NCBI GenBank assembly: GCA_922989275.2
Contig: OV277868.1
Coordinates: 54,372,216 to 54,436,215, forward strand
Length of the DNA stretch: 64,000 nucleotides
Reading direction: 5' to 3'
Source: Gari tellinella
Taxonomy: Eukaryota > Mollusca > Bivalvia > Cardiida > Psammobiidae
The notes beneath the pieces were generated by a model. It saw only the letters and a list, made by a program, of their open reading frames with translations. It was not told the DNA's origin and did not search any database. Each line of letters begins with the position of its first letter. Position 1 is the stretch's first letter. Positions 9,901-21,161 of this stretch are shown here, in pieces. A program made the translations under genes and the position numbers.

Positions 9901-10168
9901 TCTACTGTACCATGTACAAATGACCTGTTTTCAGAAAGTGGTTTTTTTCTCCAGAATTTATAGATAAGTGCAATTTCTAAAGCAATTAGTTGAAGATTTT
10001 ATACTACAGTAACAATCATGCAAAAGCAAATCTAAACATTTTTACAGTATATAAAATAAAACAATTTTCCCCCCAAAATCTTATTCATTGCAAAATAATC
10101 CTCTAAGGAGGAATTACTCCTCTAAACAGCTCAAGTTCAAGCCTTTCTTTTGACTCTGATTTACCAAG

Positions 10169-11630
10169 GTGTCACCCACAGGGAACCGGCTCATAGTCAA
10201 GTGTTCTATATATAGGATAATATAATAAAGGGAAAAAACACGGATTGTCACCCACCACGGTTGATCGCGATTTTTTTACAGTCATGCAAAGACTGGGGGA
10301 AATGAAACCCACCGACATAATCAGCACTTAATTACGAACCGAGCGACACCAAATTTTTATATTTATTTCACCATAGTAAAGCGGGATGGACTCAAATATT
10401 TCGGTTTTGCGGTGTTTTCTTGGTCCCGGAACGGAACTCTTCGTCGCAGCGGTCACGAATTGCCAAGACTAAACACGGACACATGCGCCTTCTGCACACG
10501 GAAGACTGACTGGGATCGATAAGTTATCAATAAATAAACATTTACTTACATCAACAGTCATCAAATCCGTATCTTTATAGAGGTTTATCACTCACTTTCG
10601 GTTCTGTCAAGCAATAACACGCATGCCATCCATTTTATGTAAATCAAATCGAGGCTAGGGATCGAGGCTAGGGAAGTGAAACGGTCGTAGTGATAGGTCA
10701 GTCAATAGAAAACAGAACTTGTTACCGTCGCAGGAATTCAATGTATTAACAGCGGGCGGGAACCAGTCTATATGCATTTTGACAGATCGCGGGAAATGCA
10801 ATATACTGAAATTGCCGAATAATAAGTATTAGGGAACCTTACACGCTTTTCTGGGGGTCATTTGTATTGTTGAATGATACCTACCAAGGGAACCTTACAC
10901 GCTTTTCTGGGGGTCATTTGTATTGTTGAATGATACCTACCAAGGGAACCTTACACGCTTTTCTGGGGGTCATTTGTATTGTTGAATGATACCTACCAAG
11001 AGACAATCATGTTTTACTTGTTAAATCGCTTTCAAATGAATTCCTGAGTTTTGACATGTTGCGTTTATGCTGGAAATGGCTGATCTAAATTTAGCGCATG
11101 GACCAGCCAGCCAATGAAATCGCTCCATACCTCAGAGTAACATAGCCTCGTTTTGAATTACTCAAAATGGAGCACAAACGTGTTATGAATATATGAACAG
11201 AAAGTGAGTGATATACCTCAATAAAGATACGGATTTGATGACTGTTGATGTAAGTAAATGTTTATTTATTGATAACTTATCGATCCCAGTCAGTCTTCCG
11301 TGTGCAGAAGGCGCATGTGTCCGTGTTTAGTCTTGGCAATTCGTGACCGCTGCGACAACGAGTTCCGTTCCGAGACCAAGTAAAACCCGCAAAACCGAAA
11401 TATTTGAGTCCATCCCGCTTTACTATGGTGAAGGAAATATAAAAATTTGGTGTCGCTCGGTTCGTAATTAAGTATTGATTATGTGGATGGGTTTCATTTC
11501 CCCCAGTCTTTGCATGACTGTAAAAAAAATCGCGATCAACCGTGGTGGGTGACAATCCGTGTTATTTCCCTTTATTATATTATCCTATATAGAACACTTG
11601 ACTATGAGCCGGTTCCCTGTGGGTGTCACT
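10169..11630. mobile_element. Fold-back element with arms of about 435 bp
   Basis: Arms 10169-10606 and 11195-11630 are inverted copies with few differences, starting GTGTCACCCACAGGG at the left and ending CCCTGTGGGTGTCAC at the right. The middle holds a 56-bp triplicate. I find no transposase frame and no clear target duplication. A Mutator-like or other long-TIR non-autonomous element is possible. The open frames in the right arm (near 11277-11555 and 11483-11776) lack recognisable domains. Confidence 0.85.
10831..10998 (+). repeat. Three exact-looking 56-bp tandem units
   Basis: AGGGAACCTTACACGCTTTT starts each unit at 10831, 10887 and 10943. I see no differences between units, so the expansion is recent or an assembly effect. 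Confidence 0.92.
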
Positions 11631-11660
11631 GTCCAGATCAGATAAACCAGAAAACTAAAA

Positions 11661-11877
11661 CAGGGCTCCAGATAAGAGGGAGTAAACTGCACACATCTAA
11701 CATTTTTTCACCTTTTTTAGCATCAAATCCTATGGTGTTACTACTCATTAGAATCGTCTCGAAGAAACGATTCTAATTAGAGTGACACCAAAGGGTTTAA
11801 AGCAGAAATAAATATTTTAGTTTTCGAAATCCCCCCCCCCCCCCCCCCCCGAAATCCCCCCCCCATCTGGAGCCCTG
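11661..11877 (+). repeat. MITE family B copy with target duplication and poly-C
   Basis: CAGGGCTCCAGATAAGAGG to CATCTGGAGCCCTG, flanked by CTAAAA at 11655-11660 and 11878-11883. Near the right end the usual ACTCCCC is expanded into two long C runs (about 11830-11864). Confidence 0.9.
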
Positions 11878-12059
11878 CTAAAAGTAATTAAAATTTCAAG
11901 TCTCAAATGATCTATAAAGCAGTATTATGTAATGTCTACTAATCAATAATTCTAATGACATTTCCCTGTAGACGCGCAGTAAGTTGTGGAATTGACTTAT
12001 AGGCAGAACCAGACAAATGTATTTCTCTCCAGGTTGTGTGCTCGTGACAGAGTGTTCAC

Positions 12060-12420
12060 GTTAACCCACTGAACGCTGGCAACCAGTACATGCATCATTT
12101 ACAAACACTCAGACTACTTTTAATGAAACATTATAGTAAAATTATAGTAACTCTTGTCCTAATATTGCAAACATTTTAGACCTAGATCACAGGGCTCCTG
12201 CCATTTTGAAATATATTGTATAAACAACTCTAAAGAGTTAAAAATCTGAAATGCACTATTGTAAAGTCAGTTACACTTGTCCTATGCTGACAGTGGAGAC
12301 CCAGATCAGAGGGCTACTGTAAGAGCCCTATGATCACAGTCTGCACTGTTTGCCATTTTGAAATAAATTGCATAAACAACCCTTAATAGTCATTTTGATT
12401 GGAAACTGGAATATGTCTGT
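12060..12420 (+). repeat. Two degenerate family D copies
   Basis: The first (about 12061-12240) keeps GACCTAGATCACAGGGCTCC. The second (about 12240-12420) keeps core beta arms ACAGTGGAGACCCAGATCAG and CAGTCTGCACTGTTTG plus the GGAAACTGGAATATGTC right flank. Confidence 0.65.
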
Positions 12421-12675
12421 TTAAACCCATTATCCCATAATTATGTCTTAATACACCTCTAGACTAACTTCCTTCATTGAGGAAAATTATTCCACTTTAT
12501 ACAATAATGAATATGAATCGCAAGACAAAAATTTTATATTCTAGCAGATGGTAGCTTAAAGCAGACTGAAAGTAAAGCAGAATGCACCTTAAGGTGTATT
12601 CTGCTTTACTTTAAACCTGCTTTAAGTGAACACTTTTCTTCAAAACTAGAAACAGGCTATGGAATAAAAAGTTAA
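12421..12675 (+). repeat. MITE family A copy
   Basis: TTAAACCCATTATCCCATA start; core with a GCACCTTAAGGTGT centre; TTAA at 12672-12675. Confidence 0.88.
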
Positions 12676-12749
12676 GTTTCAGAGAAGAATTGAGTTCATA
12701 TATCATCTATATCTAACTGGCATAGCATAATTATGTAGTGTTACTTTCT

Positions 12750-12850
12750 TAAGGGCAAGAGGATGCTTAAAGCAAAATGAAGGTAAAACCTTAAACTCAT
12801 CTAGGAACCTGCTGCTTTACTTTATCTTGCTTAAACTTGTCTTTAAAATC
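12750..12850 (+). repeat. Degenerate core-alpha hairpin outside a named family
   Basis: TTAAAGCAAAATGAAGGTAA pairs loosely with CTTTACTTTATCTTGCTTAA. The remaining sequence between 12676 and 13229 shows nothing I recognise. Confidence 0.5.
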
Positions 12851-13229
12851 ATGAACAATTTTTCTTTCAAAAGGTCAGAACAGCAAGATTTTCAAAACGG
12901 ATAGCAGTAATACCAGTACATGTAATTCTTGTAATCAAAACTGACTCCAATTAAGGCCATTTTAACTGTTAATGTCTATTATACCCTATGGGATAGGAAC
13001 TTCCCAGGAGCACTTTCTGCATGCACAAATGAGCTTATCTTGGACATAATAAAGTTGAAGAACAGATAAGTGAATAATTGCTTTGGGGAAACAACTGTTT
13101 GTTCATCACTGCAAATCAAACACACACTTTGTATTTATATTTGTTTGTTGTAGTTTTAAGACCTTTTAGAGTAAGGGTCATACTTAGAATTGCAACCAAG
13201 AGGGTGAAAATAATATGTAGAAGTACTGT

Positions 13230-13435
13230 TTAACCCATTATTCCATAGATTACCATTTTTAAGCCTTTAATTTATTCCTCCACTGAAGAAAATAGTTCCA
13301 TTTAATACCGTCATGATAATGTATTATAAGAACTTTCAATATTGTAGTAGATGGTTACAGCTTAAAGCTTTACTTTCAACTTGCTTTAAGTATTCACCTG
13401 TTTTAAAAACAAAGAACAAGGGTGGAAAGGGTTAA
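13230..13435 (+). repeat. MITE family A copy, left core arm deleted
   Basis: Both TTAA ends are present; only GCTTTACTTTCAACTTGC of the core remains. Confidence 0.85.
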
Positions 13436-13624
13436 ATTGGGCCCTCTGGTCATTTAACATCATAAGGATAAAGCATTGATAGTCTGATACACAACTGAAC
13501 TTTAATCCACACTATAATCCCGACACTCTAATGAACTTTACTTGAAACTTAATATATAGTTCGGACCAATAGGCCAAAATAGAAAAAAATAGTTTTAGTA
13601 TTACAGTCAGCAAACATACGCGAA

Positions 13625-13785
13625 AAAATAAGAGGGAGTAAAGTGAACAAATCCAACATTTTCTCCCTCATTTCAGCACCAAATCCTATGGTGTTACTAC
13701 TCATTAGAATCGTAGTGACACCATAGGGTTTTATGCAGAAATAAAGATTTTAGTTTTTGAAATACTCCCCTTATCTGGAGCCCTG
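13625..13785 (+). repeat. MITE family B copy, left end and half core lost
   Basis: Starts inside the TIR (AATAAGAGGGAGTAAA) and ends CTTATCTGGAGCCCTG. Core gamma jumps from TTAGAATCG to TAGTGACACC. Confidence 0.8.
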
Positions 13786-14110
13786 ATACATGTTTTTCTT
13801 GCACATCAGTCTACTGCCGTCTCAGTACTATGCTGGCAAAGGGAAAAATCTTCCACTATTATTTAGATTGCATTATGATCCAAATGAAAGTCCAGTCTTC
13901 ATTATATTAGAAAATATCACATGCACTTCTTTCAGTTCTTTGCGTATAAATTGTATGAAAAAATGACTTAATTTTAAGCTAAATTCTATTATAAATGAAA
14001 TGAAAGAACATTCCAGAATGAATTCAATTAAACAAGTCACTTTTAATCAGAATACATGTAATCCTACTGCATTTTATTGCCAGGAAATATTCCTACAGTT
14101 TCAATATTTT
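13786..14110. other. Intron stretch without a recognised element
   Basis: AT-rich; nothing recognised. Confidence 0.4.
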
Positions 14111-15110
14111 CACACTAAAACCTGCAAAAGTCAGGGTTTGCAGATTCCATTTTGCATTTGACAAGGTGTTGCAAGGTTGATTGGTTCCATTTTGCATTTG
14201 ACAGAGTTATCCAATTCCAGTTTGTTTTTTCCAAGATTAAATAATAAGTTGTAGGTTCTATTTTGCCTTTAAAAGGATTTGCTGGTTCCATTATCCTTTT
14301 GGCAAAGTTTTGTTACTTTAAGGTTTTATTTTGCTTTTGGTTTGACTTACTAGTTCAATTTTACTTTTGGTTTGGTCTTCAGGTTCAGTTTTGCTTTTGA
14401 CAGATTATACTGGTTCCAGTTTATTGTTGGCAAGGTTTCCTGTATCTTCCAAAATGCCTTTGGCAATGTTTTCTGGTTCATTTTGAATTTGGCAGAGTTT
14501 GCAGGGTTCAGTTTGCTTTTTGCATGGTCAACTGATTCCATTTTGCTTTGGGCACTTCAGGTTTCATTTTGCTACTGACAGGGCTTAATGGTTCATTTTA
14601 ATTGCTTTTATGGAAAGTTTTGCAGGGTCCATTTTACCTTTGACATGGTTTTACAGGTTCAATTTTGCTTTTTCTGCAGAGTGTGCAGGAACCACATTTC
14701 TTTTGGCAAAGTTTGCAGTTTCATTTTGCATTTGGCAAAATTTGAAAGTAACAATCCACATTGTTTTTGGCAAAGTTTGCTGTTTCAATTTGCTTTTGGC
14801 AAAGTTTGCAGGTTGCCTGTGCTTTTGGCAAAGTTTGTAAGGTTTTTTTTTTGCTTTGGTGATGTTTGCAGGTATCATTTTGCTTTTGGCAAACTTTGCA
14901 GGTTTCATTCTGCTTTTAACAAGATTTTCAGGTAAACATCGCTTTTAGCAAGGTTGCAGGTTTCATAATGCTTAAGACAAAGTTTGCAGATTTCATTTTG
15001 CTTATGACCAAATTTGCAGGTTGCAATTTGCATTTGGCAAAGTTTGCAGGTTTTTTTGGTCATTTGTCAAAGTTTGTAGGTTCCATTTTGCTGGTATTTA
15101 CTGGTTCCTT
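14111..15110 (+). repeat. One-kilobase minisatellite, about 30-bp unit
   Basis: Units of the form GGTTYCATTTTGCTTTTGGC then AAAGTTTGCA recur some thirty times with heavy divergence. Long frames on both strands read through the unit and are repeat shadows. Confidence 0.9.
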
Positions 15111-15318
15111 AAATAGAGCATGGACTGAATTTCATTTCTCACTCTGAAGAATGAAGTTAATCCTTAGGGAGATTTGTGTTTCAGTTTACTTCCATGCCAT
15201 TTCCTATGGACTATTCCACTTTATAAATTTAGCCAGTTTAGCTGAATTTAGATTTGTTTTAATCGTTTCCTCTCTTCATTTCTAAAACAATGAATTACTC
15301 AGGACCTATATAGCTGAT

Positions 15319-15400
15319 CGGGATTCAAACTGTTTGCTATTTCAAAGTCAAGTACCCTATAGCATACAGAAAAAGTGTTTAAAATCTCCAATTATGACAG
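15319..15400 (+). repeat. Direct repeat flanking a B element, left member
   Basis: ACTGTTTGCTATTT and AAAATCTCCAATTATGACA recur in order at about 15600-15685, on the other side of the B copy. Confidence 0.6.
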
Positions 15401-15404
15401 TCAC

Positions 15405-15598
15405 CAGGGTTCCAGATAAGAGGGAGTAAATTGAACAAATCCAACATTTTCTGACTCATTTCAGCACCAAATCCTATGGTGTTACTACTCATTAGAATCG
15501 TCTCTTCGAGCGGATTCTAATGAGTAGTGACACCATAAAGGTTTAATACAGAAATAAAGAATTTAGTCTTTGAAATACTCCCCTGATCTGGAGCTCTG
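15405..15598 (+). repeat. MITE family B copy
   Basis: CAGGGTTCCAGATAAGAGG to CTGATCTGGAGCTCTG with a largely intact core gamma (TCTCTTCGAGCGGATTC centre). The 6-bp flanks do not match each other. Confidence 0.88.
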
Positions 15599-15902
15599 GA
15601 TCTAGATTTAATCTGTTTGCTATTTTAAGAAAAGATGCCTATTATTATGCACACAGAAAAAGTGTTGAAAATCTCCAATTATGACAAAGTCTCCTTGTGC
15701 AGATGACAGTGGAGATGCTGATATTGCTGCTCATAAAACTTGCAGATCAATAAAGCTTAACTGGAGACATCTTCTTCATAAATATTGTATAGGGAAATTT
15801 GGAGTTTTTCCTTGAATGTTCTTTTACAGACAATTAACCAATATTCAGCAACAATTTACTGAAGAAGTATGAACATAATGGTATGTGAAGAAAGCTGATA
15901 GC
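15599..15902. other. Intron stretch holding the right direct repeat
   Basis: About 15600-15685 repeats 15319-15400. The remainder shows nothing recognised. Confidence 0.45.
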
Positions 15903-16352
15903 TTAACTCATTAATCCATAGATGTTTTACACCATTAACTCTTTCGGCACCAAATTTTTAGGGAGAATTTTACCCCTACACCGGTTTATTGTTGTCTGCT
16001 TCACTATTGTTGTCACCAAGAACGTTTCAAAGTTAGATATAAGGTTGTATGACTTAAGAAATATCGATTAGAGCGTCTGATCAGGATCCAAACAGTTTGC
16101 AAAGTCGTCCTTTGGGGCGATTGGCTGTGAAAGAGTAAATTTATTTATCCACTAAAAAAAATAGTACTGTTCAACTTTATACAGTCAGGAATATAATGCA
16201 CCTTAAGAAATATTCTCTATAATTACTAACAGATGGATGCATATTTAAAGCAGGCTTAAAGTAAAGCAGAATGCTCCTAAAGGAGCATTCTGCTTTACTT
16301 TCAGCCTACTTTAAACATCCATCTGTCTTCAATGCTGAAAACAAGCTATAGG
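15903..16352 (+). repeat. MITE family A copy split by an O element
   Basis: Left end TTAACTCATTAATCCATAG at 15903-15948. The sequence resumes at TTTATTTATCCAC after 16137, with a core carrying a GCTCCTAAAGGAGC centre. The right terminus is eroded. Confidence 0.75.
15945..16137 (+). repeat. MITE family O copy inserted at TTAA of an A element
   Basis: TTAACTCTTTCGGCACC left against GGCTGTGAAAGAGTAAA right. Carries only the right half of core beta (GCGTCTGATCAGGATCCAAA). It interrupts the A arm at its TTTAATTTATTCC site. Confidence 0.75.
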
Positions 16353-16570
16353 AGAAAGAAAAGCTAGTATTTTAGGCAGCTGATAGCTTAATACTCAACA
16401 AAAGTAATGGAGGAATCACAAACCTACACCCAGCACCATATGCACTAAACAAGCATGGGAACAATCTGAAGACACCAACAATATATTTAAGAAACATCAA
16501 AATTATAAAGTAAATGTTACGGGCGAACATTCTAAGTGCTTTAGCGTCCTGTATTACTTTTGCTATGCAT

Positions 16571-16823
16571 TTAACCCATTACCCCATAGCCTGTTTCTAG
16601 TATTGAAGATAGGGGACCACTTACTGCAGGTTGAAAGTAAAGCAGAATGCGCCTTAAGGCACATTATGCTTTACTTTCAGCCTGCTTTAAGCTAGCTATT
16701 ATATATCTGGTAGAATATAGAAAATACTTTTTATGAAACATATTCATAACTGTATAAATTGGAACTATTTTCGTTAGTGGAGGAATAAGTTAGAGGCGTA
16801 TAAATGTGTTTTTATGGGGTTAA
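16571..16823 (-). repeat. MITE family A copy
   Basis: Full structure with TTAACCCATTACCCCATA start; core centre GCGCCTTAAGGCAC with one uncompensated difference. Confidence 0.92.
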
Positions 16824-17042
16824 CTGACATACTCCTGAAAGACTGTCCATACATCCTAAATAGTAAATGATCACAGAACAAAGACAGTGATCATTTTACC
16901 TGTGCATCCCGAGTCCTATACCTATACTCATTAAATTTTGACAGGGACTCGTTATTTGAAAAGTTGCAAATCCCATGGACCCATAACTATTCTGGCCTTT
17001 ATTAACCCTTTAATTTATTCCATAGTTGAGCATTTTATGACC

Positions 17043-17294
17043 TTAACCCATTACCCCATAAATACGTCTTTTTACGTCTCTTGTTTATTCCTCCATTGAA
17101 GAAAATATTTCCAATTTATGCAGTCATTAATAAGTATGATAAGAAATATTTTCTATATCCTAGCAGATTGTAGCTTAAAACAGGTTGAAAGTAAAGCAGA
17201 ATGCGCCTCAAGGCCCATTCTGCTTTACTTTCAACCAGTTTTAAGTGGTAACATGTGTTCAAAACTAGAAACAGGTTATGGGGTAATGGGTTAA
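17043..17294 (+). repeat. MITE family A copy
   Basis: Perfect 18-base TIRs at both ends. Core centre GCGCCTCAAGGCCC contains mismatches. Confidence 0.92.
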
Positions 17295-17296
17295 TG

Positions 17297-17694
17297 TGTT
17301 TCCTATACTGAAGTGAATAGTTCCACTTTATAGTCATAAATATGCAACATCAGAAACATGTTCTATATCCTCGTAGATAGTAGCTTAACCCATTACCCAA
17401 TAAATACACCTTTTTACGCCTTAAATAATATTCTTCAATTGAAGAAAAAAGTTCTAATTTATACAGTCAAGAATATTTATCGCAAGAAATATTTTCTATA
17501 GCGTAGCTGATGGAAGCTTAAAGCAGGCTGAAAGAAAAGCAGAATGCGTTTAAGGCACATTCTGCTTTACTTTCAACCTGCTTTAAGTGGTCACATATCT
17601 TCAATACTAGAAACAGGCTACGGGGTAATGGGTTAAAGCAGGTTCAACCTGCTTCAAGTGGTCACCTGTCTTCAAAACGAGAAATAAGTTATGC
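17297..17694 (+). repeat. MITE family A copy interrupted by another A copy
   Basis: Outer left part 17297-17388 ends GATAGTAGCTTAA. Outer right part 17637-17694 begins AGCAGGTTCAACCTGC. The inner copy sits at the TTAA that opens core alpha. Confidence 0.85.
17385..17636 (+). repeat. MITE family A copy nested in A, TTAA duplicated
   Basis: TTAA at 17385-17388 and 17633-17636 bound a full copy, so this is a clean self-insertion with a TTAA target duplication. Confidence 0.9.
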
Positions 17695-18007
17695 GATTTT
17701 GCATTAATATTTAATCTCAAGGACTCGATGATTGTCTCAAGGACTGATTGTTTTAAAGAATGCACATTCTGAGGACTCATTAATCTGATTTCTGAAATAT
17801 CACTGCAAAGATTCAACTGCAATTTGCGCCATGTGATTAATCACTGCCTTCCAAAACAGATGGCTGGAACCAGGAAGCTAGCCAGCTGTTCATGACAATA
17901 TATCAGTTACACATACAGCAAAAGAAAGGGCAAAGTAACCTTTGCCAAATTAATGATATCTGATTGAGGAAATATGTTGATATAAATAACAGTTGATTGT
18001 TATCAAA
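17695..18007. other. Intron stretch without a recognised element
   Basis: Nothing recognised apart from short AT-rich runs. Confidence 0.4.
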
Positions 18008-18681
18008 ACATGGGGTTTGATTTCAACAATAATTGCACTCCTTCAAGAACTTATAGCTATATATACATTGTGTGCAAGTATAATCAAAATCCACTGAAAC
18101 TGTAGTTGCTGGAGTATAAACACTGTTAGATAAGGCATTTTCAGCACATCAAGGGCAGATAACTCTTGACCAAATAGTAAGATTTCAACCATTTTCAAAC
18201 TCACTCATGACCTTATAGTCTTATACAATCTGTACAAGTTTGAGAAAACTGGATAAAGATTGTGGCCTCTAGAGTGTAAACACTGTTTTAAATATAGCAT
18301 TTTCAGAAATTCAAAGGTAGATAACTCTTGACCTATTGGTCTGATTTCAACCATAATCAAACTCATTTGAACTCTTATGGTTATATACAATCTGAGCAAG
18401 TTTGGAAAAGATTGGATAAAATTGCGGCCTCTAGATTGTAAACATTGTTGAGTATGGCATTTTCAGCAATGCAAAGATATATAACTCTTGACCTATTGGT
18501 CCAATTTCAACCATAATACAACTCATCAGAACTCTTCTGGTCATATACTATTTGTGCAAGTTTTAGAAAAATTGTATAAAAATAGTGGGCTCTAGAGTGT
18601 TAACACTAAAATTGTTGACAATGCACGTCGCACGACGGACACCTGACATTCAAAGATTGTAAAAGCTCACCCTGAGCTAAA
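18008..18681 (+). mobile_element. Helentron-like tandem-repeat element, 5' truncated
   Basis: About three and a half units of roughly 183 bp containing GGCATTTTCAGCAATTCAAA and ATAACTCTTGACCTATTGGT. The tail is CGCACGACGGACACC then AAAAGCTCACCCTGAGCTAA. Same family as 39731-43107. Confidence 0.8.
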
Positions 18682-19116
18682 AAAAAAGAAGAAATACATT
18701 TGATATTTATACGAAGTATGTTCCTATTTATCTGGAACGGTATAACTTCTACAAGAAAACTGTCTGTCTACTATAGCCACATATCTGCTCATCTATCATA
18801 CGCAAGTCTATCACACACGTATAAAGTTAAGAATTGCTTTTGTATGCACGAAGGCTATAGTATACAGCTGAAGGCATTAAACTGACAGAAGTATCACTTG
18901 GTGCAGAGAAAATCTAATTTGTTATAAGCTTCTTCACCACCAGCTAATTAAGCATGTTGCCACTTCCCCCTGCAACATTTATCTACAATTCATCAAGCTT
19001 GATAATTAGACATGCCCGCAGCCAGTAATTTACAGTTTGTCGAAAATATTGTCGAAACTGTGTTAACACTTTCCTTCTTAGCTTTTAACCACTTAGCGCA
19101 TATTGGTGTTTTTTTC
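18682..19116. other. Intron stretch without a recognised element
   Basis: The 61-codon frame at 18700-18885 shows no domain. Nothing else seen. Confidence 0.4.
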
Positions 19117-19373
19117 TTAACCCAGCCATCACCCCATAACTTGTTTTAAGTTTTGAAGATAGTTGACCACTTAAAGCAGGTTAAAAGTAAAGCAGAATGT
19201 GCCATAAAGCGCATTCTGCTTTACTTTCAACCTGCTTTAAGCTATTATCTACTAGAATATAGAAAATATTTCTTATGATACATATTCATAGCTGTATAAA
19301 AGGGAACTATTTTCTTCAGCAGAGGAATAAATTATTTGCGTAAAAAGGCGTATTAATGGGGGGAATAGGTGAA
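19117..19373 (-). repeat. MITE family A copy
   Basis: TTAACCCAGCCATCACCCCATA start with a small insertion in the TIR. Core centre GTGCCATAAAGCGC is imperfect. Confidence 0.88.
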
Positions 19374-19651
19374 CTACTTCTTTTCTGAACTGTTATGACA
19401 GATGATCTATTCAAGCTACCAATCAGATAACTCTCTGCCTTTCCTGTACAGTATTACATCAGTACTTGTAAATAACAATAGTGATCATTTACCTTTTACC
19501 ATCACCTACTTGACAATCATGTAAACAACAGTTATAGTAAACCCAGCGCATGGCAGACACTCTTAACCCATTACCCCATACCCTGTTACTTAAGTTTTGA
19601 AGACAGGTGACCACTTAAAGCAAGGTGAAAGTAAAGCAGAATGTGCCTTAA

Positions 19652-20189
19652 AGGGACTCGCAACCGGATGGTGTACTTGTCAAAATAAAATAAAATACTC
19701 AAATAAAAGCAAATTTGTGGCATTATTTGGCTTCTGACATTAAAAAAATATGATCAGTCCAAAAAAAGTCTCAAGAATCGTCACCGAATCTTAGATTTTT
19801 AGATATTTTCCATCGTTTTTCTATACCGACTAGTAGACGGTATAGTTGTTGTTGTTGCTTCTCTACACGGGCTCAGACATAAACACGAGCCGAATTACGA
19901 AGTTGTATGCCCTTTCGATAGCTACACATTGAAATACGTTAAACCGATCCGAGATAAACGGATAGTTCCGTGGTCCATTGGTCTAAGCGGTTTCCCCTAT
20001 TTTGCCTTCTGTCCGCCAATGCCAGGCCCCGGGTTCGAATCCCACCAGAGACCAATATTTTTTTTTATTGAAATACATTTTTTTTAAACAGAATTTCTTA
20101 TCCTAAACTAATTCTTTACCATTTATATAAGCGTTTGACACATATTTACAAATTACTATTTTTAATGCACCATCTGGTTGCGAGTCGCT
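19652..20189. mobile_element. TTAA-inserting element carrying a tRNA-like module
   Basis: TIRs AGGGACTCGCAACCGGATGG and CCATCTGGTTGCGAGTCGCT lie between duplicated TTAA at 19648-19651 and 20190-20193, as in piggyBac-type insertion. There is no transposase frame, so it is non-autonomous. The interior carries a hairpin ATACCGACTAGTAGACGGTAT (about 19822-19843) and a polymerase III promoter-like module near its right side. Confidence 0.85.
19967..20056 (+). repeat. tRNA-derived sequence with A and B boxes
   Basis: TGGTCTAAGCGG resembles an A box and GGTTCGAATCC is a perfect B box; AGAGACCA then a long T run follow. It looks closest to a leucine/serine-type tRNA, but the acceptor and T stems pair poorly. 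I call it a SINE head or pseudo-tRNA, not a functional tRNA gene. Confidence 0.7.
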
Positions 20190-20347
20190 TTAAGGCACAT
20201 TATGCTTTACTTTCACCCTGCTTTAAGCTTCCATCTATAACGATAAAGAAAATATTTCTTACAATACATATTTATAACTGCATAAATTGGGACTTTTTTT
20301 TTTTCAGTGGAGAAATAAACCGAATGCGCTTCTACGGGGGATAAGGG

Positions 20348-20659
20348 CTAACCCATTACTGCATAAATATCCATTTTTACGCCTCTAATTTATTCCCCCA
20401 CTGAAGAAAATAGTTCCTTTCTATACAATCATGAACAGTCACCAAAGAAATATTTTCTATATCCTAGTAGATGGTAGCTTGAAGCAGGCCGAAAATAAAG
20501 CAGATTGTGCCTTAAGGCACATTCTGCTTTACTGTCAACCTGCTATATAACTTCACCCATCTTCAAAACCAGAAGCAGGAGTTTGAATTCTTTATGGAAA
20601 ATGCTTTAAAACGTGGTCGTTTGTTTTCCCAACTAGAGAAAGGCTATGGGGTAAATTAA
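20348..20659 (+). repeat. MITE family A copy with 3' internal insertion
   Basis: Shares its first four bases (CTAA) with the end of the preceding copy. About 60 extra bases (GAGTTTGAATTCTTTATGG...) interrupt the right flank before AAAGGCTATGGGG. Confidence 0.85.
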
Positions 20660-21161
20660 CAACCACCTGTCAGATTCTCAGAATGTAGGAAAACTTGTTT
20701 TTTAATCTTTGGTCAGAAATACAGTAAATGGACATCTGATACAAATCTAAACCATTTGAAAAAGGCCTAACAAACTCATAAATTTCCCCAATTTCAATGG
20801 ATAATAATTGGTCTGATGAAATAAATTTAATAAACAAACTCTAAATCTAACACTTGATCCCCATCAAGACACGTATATCAGAAATTGCTTGAATGCACAG
20901 CTTATCAGATAACCTTCTTCCACCTCCATGCTAGAACAACCATAACAATACAGTAAATCCCCTCTAAAACAACCATTAAAATGAAGGCATATTGATGGTA
21001 TAAAGACAGGTGACGGAGCTTTCTGTTTTACAGTCACCTAGCTTGCTTTGAAGCACAGGTGACTCTCTCAACCAACTTAATGGTAATTTATCTATAACTG
21101 CCCAAAATTGATCCATCTAGCACTGGAAATCTTGTTCTAGTTCTTTCAGACAAGGTGCTGA
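20660..21161. other. Intron stretch with a decayed L element
   Basis: ACAGTAAATCCCCTCTAAAA at about 20950 and GGAGCTTTCTGTTTTACAGT near 21017 are relics of family L with one core arm gone. Confidence 0.5.

Larger units (their letters stand above)
19563..20351 (-). repeat. MITE family A copy split at its core dyad
   Basis: Left half 19563-19651 stops at the central TTAA of core alpha. Right half 20190-20351 resumes with TTAAGGCACATTATGC. The intervening 538 bp is a separate element. Confidence 0.88.

Noticed and set aside
11827..11873. Long poly-C runs as a functional element
   Set aside because: They replace the normal ACTCCCC of a family B end and are best explained by slippage or sequencing and assembly error; the run at 57741 is similar.
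14350..14935. Cysteine- and phenylalanine-rich frames on plus, KSKLN-rich frames on minus
   Set aside because: Shadows of the 30-bp minisatellite; no start context or domain.
19967..20056. A functional tRNA gene
   Set aside because: The A and B boxes are good, but the acceptor and T stems do not pair well and the sequence sits inside a TTAA element; a tRNA-derived module is the safer call.
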